Part shown: one piece after another, positions 41,888-50,189 of the stretch
Numbering within the stretch: position 1 is the first letter of the stretch
How the letters are laid out: the number at the start of each line of letters is the position of its first letter
Assembly (NCBI GenBank): GCA_022510815.1
Contig: JAFLST010000005.1
Span: 16,353-80,352 of the forward strand
Origin: Christensenellaceae bacterium
GTDB taxonomy: Bacteria > Bacillota > Clostridia > Christensenellales > Aristaeellaceae
Length of the DNA: 64,000 bases
Direction: 5' to 3'
Program-made: the position numbers and the translations under genes
The notes under the pieces: model-generated
What the model was told of the DNA's origin: nothing
Database searches by the model: none
The model's input: the letters and a program-made list of their open reading frames with translations, nothing else

Positions 41888-43705
41888 TTAATAGATCGTG
41901 CGCCCCTGCGCGTCATCGGCGCCGGAGAAGCGGTGGAAGAAGGTGTTGATCACGTCGCACCACTCCCGGGCATTGCGGAGCTGCATGTCCATGCGGCGGG
42001 CGGCCTCCTCCCGGTCGGGGGACGGCAGGGACAGCCCGGCGAGGGTCTTCGCCATGGCTTCGGCCCGCTCATAGCCCTCGAAGTGGTCGTCGTAGATGCG
42101 CTGGATCAGCGCCCGCCCGTCGGCCATGACGTGGTCGTAGCGCAGGCGGTGGAAGAAGAGCAGCAGGTTGTCCGGGCAGGTCGCCGGGTCGGCATAGCGG
42201 GCCTGCAGCGCCGGCGGGTACTGCAGCAGATAGCCCGTGCCCGAGGCGGTGCGGTCGATGCCCACGGCGTCCCGGTCGGCCCGGTGATAGGTGCCCCACG
42301 CGGCGAACTCATAGTCGTCCGGGCCCACGCCGTAGTGACCCATCTTGTTGACCATCCAGCACAGGCCCAGCGGCGAGGTATACTGCTCGTAGACGGAGCG
42401 GCTCTCCATCAGCAGGCGGCAGAGGGCCTCCTCCTGATCGGCGGGCAAGGCGTAGGTCAGGCGGCACCACAGGCGGATGACCGCCTCGGCGGACAGGTCG
42501 GGGTTCCACGCGAACAGGCCGTAGCTGAACAGGTTCGCCGCCGCGAAGGGATGCCCGGTGTAGTTCTCGTCCCGGCCCAGATTGCTCACCGCGGCGATGG
42601 CCTGCACCGTATCGGCGCCCATGTCGTCGAAGACCTCGCGCCACATGGGCGGCATGGCGTAGACGTCAATCTGATGCCCGGTGTACTCCTGCGCGAGCTG
42701 GAGCTCGATGGCCAGCCGGGTCTTCGGCATCGCCAGCAGCAGGGGCGAGAGCGGCTCCCGAACCTGGAAGTCGAAGGGGCCGTTCTTGACCTGCAGGATG
42801 ACGTTATCATCGAACTGCCCGTCCAGCGGCGAATAGTGCTGATAGGCGGCCATGGGGCGGTCGGTGACGCGGTCGCGCCAGTCCTGCTGGCAGTTATAGA
42901 CGAAGCAGCGCCACACCAGCACGCCGCCGTGAGGAGCCAGCGCCCGGGCCAGCATGTTCGCGCCCTCGGCATGGTTGCGCCCATAGGTGAAGGGCCCCGG
43001 CCGGTGCTCGCTGTCGGCCTTGACGAGGTAGCCCGCCAGATCGGGGATCGCCTCGTAGACCTTGGCGGTCTGCCGCGTCCACCAGTCCTGCACCTGCGGG
43101 TCCAGCGGATCGGCGGTGGGCACGCCGTGGCGCATGGGCTGGGCATAGTCGATGGACACCATCAGCCGCACGCCGAAGGGCCGGAAGATATTCGCCAGCG
43201 CAGCCAGCTCCGGCAGCCAGTCCTCGATGAGCCGGTGCGCGGGGTCGCGGACGTTGACGTTATTGATGCACAGGACGTTCACGCCCACGGAGCTGAGCAT
43301 CCGTCCAAGCTGCCGCATGCGGGCGGGATCATAGCTGAGCCTGCCGCCCTCGAAGAACAGCGACCGCCCGGAATAGCCGCGCTCGATGTCGCCCTCGGCG
43401 TTGTCCCAGCAGTTGATCATCCGCAGGGGGTAGCGGGGCCGCTGCACGCCGGTGGGGACCGCCTCCCCTGCCGCCCGCGCCATCAGCAGCCGGTACGCGC
43501 CGTAAAGCACGCCCGTCTCGCCGCCGGTGATTCCGTCGCCGCTGATCTCCCAGCCCTCGCCCATCGCCGGGTCGACGGTCAGGGAGGCCTTCGCGCCCGC
43601 CTGCTCCAGCTCAAACCGGGCCACATCGGCGGGGGTCGCCAGTCCGGCGGGAATCTCCCGCGCTAAAAAAGGAAGCCACGCAAGCCGCTTTGCCGCTGTA
43701 TCCAT
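41888..43705 (-). CDS. aguA: GH67 alpha-glucuronidase
   Basis: 605 residues, no signal peptide: an intracellular enzyme removing (4-O-methyl-)glucuronic acid from xylo-oligosaccharides. Family signs are GGETGVLYGAYRLL, PLRMINCWDNAEGDIERGY, GVNVLCINNVNV, GYLVKADSEHRPGPFTYGR and the catalytic-region NGPFDFQVREP and ELQLAQEYTGHQ. Most GH67 enzymes have 670 to 700 residues; this one has a short N-terminal beta domain. ATG 43705 follows AAAGGA. It is divergent from the metallo-hydrolase and beta-xylosidase genes, forming a xylan-degradation group. Confidence 0.93.
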   Translation of the reverse strand: MDTAAKRLAWLPFLAREIPAGLATPADVARFELEQAGAKASLTVDPAMGEGWEISGDGITGGETGVLYGAYRLLMARAAGEAVPTGVQRPRYPLRMINCWDNAEGDIERGYSGRSLFFEGGRLSYDPARMRQLGRMLSSVGVNVLCINNVNVRDPAHRLIEDWLPELAALANIFRPFGVRLMVSIDYAQPMRHGVPTADPLDPQVQDWWTRQTAKVYEAIPDLAGYLVKADSEHRPGPFTYGRNHAEGANMLARALAPHGGVLVWRCFVYNCQQDWRDRVTDRPMAAYQHYSPLDGQFDDNVILQVKNGPFDFQVREPLSPLLLAMPKTRLAIELQLAQEYTGHQIDVYAMPPMWREVFDDMGADTVQAIAAVSNLGRDENYTGHPFAAANLFSYGLFAWNPDLSAEAVIRLWCRLTYALPADQEEALCRLLMESRSVYEQYTSPLGLCWMVNKMGHYGVGPDDYEFAAWGTYHRADRDAVGIDRTASGTGYLLQYPPALQARYADPATCPDNLLLFFHRLRYDHVMADGRALIQRIYDDHFEGYERAEAMAKTLAGLSLPSPDREEAARRMDMQLRNAREWCDVINTFFHRFSGADDAQGRTIY

Positions 43706-43739
43706 GGTGCTCGTCCTTTCGTCGGTCATTTCGGGTTTC

Positions 43740-43768
43740 ATTATACCATGGCGGAAATTGTCTGGCAA
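43740..43768 (-). promoter_or_regulatory. predicted promoter of the alpha-glucuronidase
   Basis: On the minus strand TTGCCA (43768-43763), a 17-base spacer and a perfect TATAAT (43745-43740). Confidence 0.7.
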
Positions 43769-43834
43769 GCCCTTTCCAGACAGGAGACAGCCCGGCGCGT
43801 GTCGAATGATAGGAGCGGCAAAGGAGGAATCCGC

Positions 43835-44620
43835 ATGAGCTTCACGGTGCGCGAGGCAATGCCGGGAGTCCGGCACATACAGGACGCGATGGGCGTGTGC
43901 ATGACGCTGCTTGAGGGGGCTGACCGGGCGCTGCTGATCGACACGGGATACGGCACGGAGGACGTCGCCGCCTATGCGCGGTCGCTGACGGACAGGCCGC
44001 TGACCGTGCTGCTGACCCACCACCATCACGATCACGCGCTGGGCGCGAGATGGTTCCCGGAGGCGCTGATGTTCCCGGAGGACCTGCCGGACTGGCCGGT
44101 CTACACGGGCGAGGAGCAGCGGACGCGGGTGCTGGAGCAGGCGCAGGGCAGGGGCCTGACCATCGAGGGCGACTTCCTGTCGGCGATCCCCGTGCCCCGG
44201 GCGCTCACGGAGGGGCCCATCGACCTCGGCGGGCTGACGGCCGACGTCATCCGCTGCCCCGGCCACACCCCCGGCTCGGCGGTGGTCTGGGTGCCCGAGC
44301 GGAAGCTGCTGCTCACCGGCGACGACTGGAACCCCTGCACATGGCTGTTCTTCCCCGCGGCGCTGCCGGCGCACGACTACCTGCGGAACATGCGGGGGCT
44401 GCTGAGGCTGCCCTTTGAGCAGCTGCTCTGCTCCCACCAGCCGGGGCCCTATCCGCGCGGCATGCTGGAGGCCTTCCTGTCCTCCCTGACCGACGACGCG
44501 CTCCGGGCCGCCCAGCCCGTGACCATCGCCCCCTACGACAGCATCGACACCCGGCAGGCGCTGCTCCCCGAGGGGCAGCTGCTCGTCTTCGACTGGGCCA
44601 AGGCCCATCTGGATTCATAA
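43835..44620 (+). CDS. metallo-beta-lactamase-fold hydrolase
   Basis: 261 residues. The MBL core has GADRALLIDTGYG, the metal motif THHHHDHALGA, CPGHTPGSAVVW and LLTGDDWNP. The end lacks RNase or glyoxalase II hallmarks. In this cluster a lactonase or esterase role on a sugar derivative is possible but unproven. ATG 43835 is chosen for AAGGAGG 7 bases upstream. The GH39 gene begins 10 bases after it, so they are one transcript. Confidence 0.85.
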   Translation: MSFTVREAMPGVRHIQDAMGVCMTLLEGADRALLIDTGYGTEDVAAYARSLTDRPLTVLLTHHHHDHALGARWFPEALMFPEDLPDWPVYTGEEQRTRVLEQAQGRGLTIEGDFLSAIPVPRALTEGPIDLGGLTADVIRCPGHTPGSAVVWVPERKLLLTGDDWNPCTWLFFPAALPAHDYLRNMRGLLRLPFEQLLCSHQPGPYPRGMLEAFLSSLTDDALRAAQPVTIAPYDSIDTRQALLPEGQLLVFDWAKAHLDS

Positions 44621-44630
44621 GGAAAGGAAC

Positions 44631-46145
44631 ATGACGATGAAGCGCTTCGACATTCAGGTGAAGCCCGGCGACCGGGCGGAATTCGTCAACAACGCGGCCT
44701 ACTGCGTGGGTACGGGCCGGATGGGTCTGGCCATGCAGAAGGAATATCTGGATCAGCTCGCCATGGCGCAGGAGCTCTGCGGCTTTCAGCACATCCGCGG
44801 CCACGGCCTCTTCTGCGACGACATGGCCATCTACCAGCCCTATCAGGACGCCGAGGGCGTCTGGCACGACGCCTACTGCTTCACCTACCTCGACCGGGTC
44901 ATGGACAGCTATCTCGCGCTGGGCATCCGGCCCTTCCTCGAGTTAGGCTTCATGCCGGAGAGGATGGCCAGCGGCACGCAGACCATCTTCTACTGGAAGG
45001 GCAACACCACCCCGCCCAGGGACGACGCCGCGTGGGCGAACATGGTCAAGGCGACCCTGCGGCACCTCGCTGACCGCTACGGCGAGGAGGAGATCTCCGG
45101 CTGGCCCTGCGAGGTCTGGAACGAGCCGAACCTCCCCGGCTTCTGGGAGAACGCCGACGAGGAGAAGTATCACCGCCTCTACGAGGTCTCCGTGAGGGCC
45201 GTCAAGGAGGCGCTCCCGGCCATGAAGGTCGGCGGCCCGGCCATCTGCGGCGGCCCCACGTCCCTTGACTGGGTGCGGAACTTCCTCGCCTTCTGCCGGG
45301 ATCGGAAGCTGCCCGTCGATTTCGTCACCCGCCACGCCTACATGGGCAACAACCCCGAGCACAAGGGCCGCTATCTTTACCACGAGATGCGCGCCGTGGA
45401 CGACACCGTCGCCGAGATGCAGGCCACCCGCGAGGTGATCGACAGCTTCCCCGAATACCGCGGGCTGCCGATGCACATCACCGAGTTCAACACCTCCTAC
45501 AACCCCTTCTGCCCCATCCACGACACCAACCTCAACGCCGCCTACATCGCCGGTCTGCTGGCCCGGCTGGGCGACGTGGCCGCGAGCTATTCCTACTGGA
45601 CCTTCGGCGATGTGTTCGAGGAGCAGGGCGTGCCGAGCCGTCCCTTCCACGGCGGCTTTGGCATGATCGCCAACCAGCTGATCCCGAAGCCCACGCTGTG
45701 GACCTTCGCCTTCTTCAACGGTCTGCGGGGCGAAGCCGTGTACCGGGACGAGCACATGGTGCTGACCCGCCGGGCCGACGGCAGCTATGAGGGCGTGTGC
45801 TGGAACCTGTGCCGGGAGAGCCGGGAGCCCGTCGCGCTGGACGTGACCCTGCCCGGAGAGGGCCGCTGGGCGCTGATGACCCGCACCGTGGACGAGGTCG
45901 TGACCAACCCGCTCAAGGCGTGGCACGAGATGGGCGAGCCCGCCACCCTCAGCCGCGAGCAGCTCACCTTCCTGCGGCAGGCCGGACAGCCCCAGTGCCA
46001 GAGCGAGTCCCTCGAGGCGGAAGGCGGCTCCCTGCGCCTGTCCCTGACCCTGCGGGAGAACGCGGTCGTCCATGTGACGCTCGCTCCGGCGAAGGGCGAG
46101 CCCGACTACGGCTACGAGTACGACTGGTATCGGGAGCACGCGTAA
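44631..46145 (+). CDS. xynB: GH39 beta-xylosidase
   Basis: 504 residues without signal peptide; cleaves xylose from the ends of imported xylo-oligosaccharides. The TIM barrel carries the acid/base Glu in CEVWNEPNLPGFW and the nucleophile Glu in MHITEFNTSY, the usual GH39 pair. HIRGHGLFCDDMAIY and SYWTFGDVFEEQG are further family stretches, and a beta-sandwich ends the protein. ATG 44631 follows AAGG by 8 bases; ATG 44637 is equally possible. It pairs functionally with the divergent alpha-glucuronidase. Confidence 0.94.
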   Translation: MTMKRFDIQVKPGDRAEFVNNAAYCVGTGRMGLAMQKEYLDQLAMAQELCGFQHIRGHGLFCDDMAIYQPYQDAEGVWHDAYCFTYLDRVMDSYLALGIRPFLELGFMPERMASGTQTIFYWKGNTTPPRDDAAWANMVKATLRHLADRYGEEEISGWPCEVWNEPNLPGFWENADEEKYHRLYEVSVRAVKEALPAMKVGGPAICGGPTSLDWVRNFLAFCRDRKLPVDFVTRHAYMGNNPEHKGRYLYHEMRAVDDTVAEMQATREVIDSFPEYRGLPMHITEFNTSYNPFCPIHDTNLNAAYIAGLLARLGDVAASYSYWTFGDVFEEQGVPSRPFHGGFGMIANQLIPKPTLWTFAFFNGLRGEAVYRDEHMVLTRRADGSYEGVCWNLCRESREPVALDVTLPGEGRWALMTRTVDEVVTNPLKAWHEMGEPATLSREQLTFLRQAGQPQCQSESLEAEGGSLRLSLTLRENAVVHVTLAPAKGEPDYGYEYDWYREHA

Positions 46146-46181
46146 CAGGCTCGGCAAGGGCAGGCCCTTGTCCGGTCACGC

Positions 46182-46229
46182 AGCCTTGGGCCGTCCGGCG
46201 CGGCGGCTCAGGGCTGGCGTCTTTTTTTT
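46182..46229 (+). terminator. probable imperfect terminator after the beta-xylosidase
   Basis: AGCCTTGGGCCGTC pairs with GGCGGCTCAGGGCT through 14 pairs including G-T pairs; TTTTTTTT follows after six bases. Confidence 0.5.
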
Positions 46230-46282
46230 GGGGACGGCGTCGCCGCAAGCATGAACGTTTCATGAAAAAGTGCGCGGCTGCC

Positions 46283-46311
46283 TTGCATCGGCCCTGCGCG
46301 TGTGCTACACT
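46283..46311 (+). promoter_or_regulatory. predicted promoter of the alpha/beta hydrolase
   Basis: TTGCAT (46283-46288), a 17-base spacer and TACACT (46306-46311). Confidence 0.55.
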
Positions 46312-46355
46312 CTTTCTGCCGCGCGAGACGAAAAACAGCGCGCCGGAGGTTGACG

Positions 46356-47249
46356 ATGGCTACGATCAGGATTTTCGGCAAGAACATCTACTATGAGGTG
46401 TACGGCGAACAGCACGACCGCACCCTCGTCTATTTCCATGGCGGGCCGGGCGCGAGCTGTCTCGATTTTGCCGCGCAGGCCAGGGAGCTGGGCAGGCAGG
46501 TCAGGGTCATCCTGTTTGACCAGTACGGCGTGCTGCGTTCCGATCCGGTGGCGGAAGAAGAGCCCTACGGCATGGTCATGCAGGCCGCGATGATCGAGGA
46601 GATGCGCCGGTTGCTCCATGTTGAACAGTGGAGCGTGCTGGGGCATTCCTACGGCGGCATGCTCGCCTGCCTGTACGCGCGCACATACCCGTCGGCTGTC
46701 AGCAAGCTGATTCTCGATTGCCCGAGCCTCGACTTTGTTGATTCCGCGAGGTCCATTGCGCGCTACATGAGCGGCTACATCGCCGCCCACGGTTCTGACG
46801 ACGCCAAGGCGCTGGTCGTGAAGATGCAGTCGGCGCCCTACGCCGGCACCGCCGTGGTGGATGACCTGCTGGCGCTATTGGGGCATATTCACGACATGCA
46901 GCTGCGGAATTACCTGCACGGCGTCACCTTTGAGGAGTACGCGAAGGTCGCCTACACCGAGTCGTTCCCTGAGGAGATGTGGCGCAGATCGCAGACCCAT
47001 TTGGAGAAGCTGATCGGAGAAGGGAAAATGCTCGAGTCCTTCCTGCCCATGCTGAAGGAGATCAGCGCCCCGATCCTGCTGGTGAACGGCCTCTACGACC
47101 CCGCCTGCAGCGACAGCCAGATCCGCTACATCCGGGAGCATATTCCAAACGCCCGGCAGGTTCTGTTTGAAAACAGCGGCCACTTCCCGCGCATTGAGGA
47201 GGCGGCGAAGTATACGCAGTGCGTGCTGGACTTCCTGACCCAGCCGTGA
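46356..47249 (+). CDS. alpha/beta hydrolase (proline iminopeptidase-like)
   Basis: 297 residues. The fold and triad are clear: oxyanion HGGPGASC, nucleophile elbow GHSYGGML (Ser), Asp in GLYDPACS and His in SGHFPRIEE. HGGPG is frequent in proline iminopeptidases (S33), but the lid region is not diagnostic, so an esterase is possible. ATG 46356 follows GGAGG. It has its own promoter and terminator and is not clearly linked to the sugar genes. Confidence 0.88.
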   Translation: MATIRIFGKNIYYEVYGEQHDRTLVYFHGGPGASCLDFAAQARELGRQVRVILFDQYGVLRSDPVAEEEPYGMVMQAAMIEEMRRLLHVEQWSVLGHSYGGMLACLYARTYPSAVSKLILDCPSLDFVDSARSIARYMSGYIAAHGSDDAKALVVKMQSAPYAGTAVVDDLLALLGHIHDMQLRNYLHGVTFEEYAKVAYTESFPEEMWRRSQTHLEKLIGEGKMLESFLPMLKEISAPILLVNGLYDPACSDSQIRYIREHIPNARQVLFENSGHFPRIEEAAKYTQCVLDFLTQP

Positions 47250-47275
47250 CGCGGCGCACCCCTTGCGGCGGGACG

Positions 47276-47315
47276 AAAAAAAGACCGGAGCGGCGAACCG
47301 CTCCGGCCATTTTTT
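47276..47315. terminator. bidirectional rho-independent terminator
   Basis: CCGGAGCGG, loop CGAA, CCGCTCCGG; TTTTTT follows on the plus strand and TTTTTTT on the minus. It serves the converging hydrolase and second importer operon. Confidence 0.92.
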
Positions 47316-47316
47316 G

Positions 47317-47730
47317 TTATGCGTTCAGCATGCTGTAGTAGATGATCAGGAACACCACAGCCGCCGCGAGGAAGATGAGGCCCGACCACAGGACGACCCG
47401 GTCGGGGCGCTTGCGGCGCTCGGTGCGGCGGGTCTTGAAATCGTAGTAGGACTCGTGCTTCTCAGGGCTGCGCAGCGCCGAAAAGAGCACCAGCAGGCTG
47501 TGGGCGCCGTAGGACAGGATGTCGAAGAAGCCGTCGCTCGCCACCAGCACCAGAATGCCCACGCCGGTGAGCATGATTCCCGGCACAAAGCACGCGTCGC
47601 ACAGGGCGGACATCATGTCCAGGCCGGTCGTCTGGTCGAAGCCGCCGCGGCTTGCCAGCACCCCCGCCGCCAGCGCCAGTCCGATCGCGAGGGTGATCAG
47701 CCACGCCAGCCACCGGCGATCCTTCTTCAC
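47317..47730 (-). CDS. DUF3899-like small membrane protein
   Basis: 137 residues with membrane segments at about 9-27 (WLAWLITLAIGLALAAGVL), 45-65 (FVPGIMLTGVGILVLVA) and 113-133 (LWSGLIFLAAAVVFLIIYY). FFDILSYGAHSLLVLF and YYDFKTRRTERRK match the pattern of DUF3899 proteins as I remember it. The start is a GTG sharing GTGA with the upstream ATPase stop, so it is the last gene of the second importer operon and could be an accessory subunit. Confidence 0.8.
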   Translation of the reverse strand: MKKDRRWLAWLITLAIGLALAAGVLASRGGFDQTTGLDMMSALCDACFVPGIMLTGVGILVLVASDGFFDILSYGAHSLLVLFSALRSPEKHESYYDFKTRRTERRKRPDRVVLWSGLIFLAAAVVFLIIYYSMLNA

Positions 47731-50189
47731 AGGCCGAGCTCCTTCCGATAGGCCTCCAGCTCCGCCTCATTGCAGTAGATGAAGTGCCCGGGGGTAATCT
47801 CGTGCATCGAGGGCTTATCCGTGGTGTAGTCGTGGGTCTTGGCGGGGTTGTACTCGATGCGCTTGCGCTGCTTCTCATAGTGCGGGTCCGGATAGGGAAT
47901 CGCGGAGAGCAGGGACTTGGTGTAGGGATGCAGCGGATGCTCGAACAGCTCGTCCGAGGTGGTCATCTCGACGATCTTGCCGAAGTACATCACGGCGATG
48001 CGGTCGGAGAAGTACTTGACCACGGAGAGGTTATGAGCGATGAACAGGATGGTCAGGCCCATGCGGTTGCGCAGGTCGTTGAGCAGGTTGATGACCTGCG
48101 CCTGAATGGACACGTCCAGCGCGGAGATGGGCTCGTCGGCGATGATGAGGTCGGGCTGCAGGGCGATGGCGCGGGCGATGCCGATACGCTGCCGCTGGCC
48201 GCCGGAGAACTCATGGGGATAGCGGTCCGCGTGCTCGCGCACCAGACCAACCAGCTCCAGCATCTCGTAGACCTTTTCGTCGATGTACTTCTTGTCGCGG
48301 ATGCCGCGGATGGTCAGGCCCTCGGCGATGATCTCCCGCACGGTCATGCGGGGGTTGATCGAGGCGATGGGGTCCTGGAAGATCATCTGCATCCGGGTCA
48401 TGATGTTGTCCTTCGCGGCGACCTTCATTTCCATCTCGTAGCGCGCCTTGCGCTCGGCGGCGGCCTGACCGGTGAGGGACTTCATGTCCTGCTCATACTC
48501 GCGGGTCAGCTCAGCCTTGCGCTTCTCGCGGTACTTCTCGACGCACTTGCTCTTCTCCACGGAGGACTCGAGGGCGTTGCGCTCGGCGCGCTCCAGCTCC
48601 TCCTTGAGGCCCTTGCGGATCTCCTGCACCTTCTTGGCGCACTCCGCCTGAAGCTGCGCGGCCTGCTCGGGATGCAGCTTGCTCTGCTCCTTGGCGTATT
48701 CCTTCGCTTCCTTGACGCCGGCCCGGGCGGTGTTGCGCAGGTGGCGCTTGAGCACGGGCAGGCCGTTCTGGTTGGAGGAGATGCGCAGACCCTGGAAGTA
48801 GACGTTGCCGTCGGTGGGGTCATAGAGGTTGATGATGGTGCGGCCGGTGGTGGTCTTGCCGCAGCCGGACTCGCCGACCAGACCGAAGACCTCGCCCTTC
48901 TTGATGAAGAAGCTCACGTCGTCGACGGCCTTGTTGACATAGTCGCCGCTGCGGAAGTACTGCTTGAGGTGCTCGGCGCGCAGGAGGATGTCGTCGTCCT
49001 CCTCGATGCCCGCGTCCTCGAGCCGCTTGAGCAGCACGAAGCTCATCAGCTTGATGACCAGCACGCTCAGCACGATCAGCGCGACGCCGACCACCCAAGC
49101 CAGCCAGTTATAGGCTACGCAGCCCCAGATGACGCTGAAGACCACGGCGACGCGGCTGCTGTTGTCAGCGGTCTGCACGGCCGACGCGCCCAGCGTGCTC
49201 AGGTAGGCGCTGAAGCTCACGGCCTCGGCGGCCTTCTGGGACTCCTGCGCGGCGGCGTTGATGCTCAGGTAGGAGCCGTCGAAGGTCGGAGACGCGATCA
49301 GGCCCTGCATGGCCGCGAGGAAATTGGCATAGGTGACGTTGTTGGTGGGATAGCGGGAGGTCAGCGTCGCGTAGGCGCTCTCGAACAGCGCCGGGAAGTC
49401 GACGCTCTCGCCCGCGGCCTTGCCCTCCATCAGCTCCGCGAAGCCGTCGAGGAAGGACTCGTTCGCCACGCGCTCCTTGGCCACCGCGTCGGCGAGGGCC
49501 GGGAGATAAGCCTCATAGGTGAAGACCTCGTCCATGTAGGCGCTTGCCGAGGCGACCGTGTTGCCGTCGGCGATGTAGGCCTCGATCAAGTCCTTCACCG
49601 TCAGCAGGAAGGAGAGATACTCCCCTGCCTCCTCCTCGCCGTGCTCCTCGATCAGCGCCGCGTAATACGCCTCGAAATAAGGCTGCGTGGACTCGACCTT
49701 GAGGGTAGGCAGCTTCTTGCCCTTGGGGGCAGCGGGCTGCGCGAGGCTGTCCAGATACTCGAAGATTTCCGCGATCTCACGGGCTTCCTCGCTGTCCTCG
49801 CGGGCTTCGTATTCCTCCGCGAAGGCGGCGGCGTCCATCTCGTCGATGGCGGCGAAGAACTCGGCGATCCGCTGCTGCTCCAGCTCGGCTTCCTTCTCGG
49901 CAACCTTGTCGGCGAAGGCGTCGAAGTGCGCGGCGGCGGCGTTCACCCGGGCCACGCTGGCCTGCGTGCGGTTGACGGCGGCCTCGCTGAGGGCGGAATA
50001 ATAAGCAGTGTCAAACTCAATGCGGGCAACGCCGCTGGTGCTCACGCCGTACTGACGGAGCTGGCCGGCCATGTCGCTCCACGGGGAGGTGCCGGTGGCC
50101 AGAATGTAGATGGTCATCGCGACCGCGAAGAACAGCAGCACGATGCCGAGGACGCGCAGCGCGCCCGCGATTCTCTTGATAGCCTTCAC
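47727..50189 (-). CDS. OppF-like ATPase fused to a membrane-anchored external domain
   Basis: 820 residues against about 330 for OppF. Residues 8-31 are a membrane helix; about 32-345 form an Ala/Glu-rich, mostly helical external domain; about 347-388 is a long hydrophobic segment returning to the cytoplasm. The ATPase follows: Walker [10 protein letters not shown] (about 439), then a coiled-coil insertion (about 480-595, rich in Lys, Glu and Ala), Q-loop [12 protein letters not shown], signature EFSGGQRQR, Walker B IIADEP and FIAHN in place of the usual HD. The start is GTG overlapping the OppD-like stop. Catalytic parts look intact apart from the Asn after the switch His. Confidence 0.88.
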   Translation of the reverse strand: MKAIKRIAGALRVLGIVLLFFAVAMTIYILATGTSPWSDMAGQLRQYGVSTSGVARIEFDTAYYSALSEAAVNRTQASVARVNAAAAHFDAFADKVAEKEAELEQQRIAEFFAAIDEMDAAAFAEEYEAREDSEEAREIAEIFEYLDSLAQPAAPKGKKLPTLKVESTQPYFEAYYAALIEEHGEEEAGEYLSFLLTVKDLIEAYIADGNTVASASAYMDEVFTYEAYLPALADAVAKERVANESFLDGFAELMEGKAAGESVDFPALFESAYATLTSRYPTNNVTYANFLAAMQGLIASPTFDGSYLSINAAAQESQKAAEAVSFSAYLSTLGASAVQTADNSSRVAVVFSVIWGCVAYNWLAWVVGVALIVLSVLVIKLMSFVLLKRLEDAGIEEDDDILLRAEHLKQYFRSGDYVNKAVDDVSFFIKKGEVFGLVGESGCGKTTTGRTIINLYDPTDGNVYFQGLRISSNQNGLPVLKRHLRNTARAGVKEAKEYAKEQSKLHPEQAAQLQAECAKKVQEIRKGLKEELERAERNALESSVEKSKCVEKYREKRKAELTREYEQDMKSLTGQAAAERKARYEMEMKVAAKDNIMTRMQMIFQDPIASINPRMTVREIIAEGLTIRGIRDKKYIDEKVYEMLELVGLVREHADRYPHEFSGGQRQRIGIARAIALQPDLIIADEPISALDVSIQAQVINLLNDLRNRMGLTILFIAHNLSVVKYFSDRIAVMYFGKIVEMTTSDELFEHPLHPYTKSLLSAIPYPDPHYEKQRKRIEYNPAKTHDYTTDKPSMHEITPGHFIYCNEAELEAYRKELGL

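Noticed and set aside
46150..46180. Copy of the P4 hairpin after the beta-xylosidase (GGCAAGGGCAGGCCCTTGTC)
   Set aside because: Resembles P4 but lacks P3 and its loop; short GC-rich stems of this kind can arise by chance.
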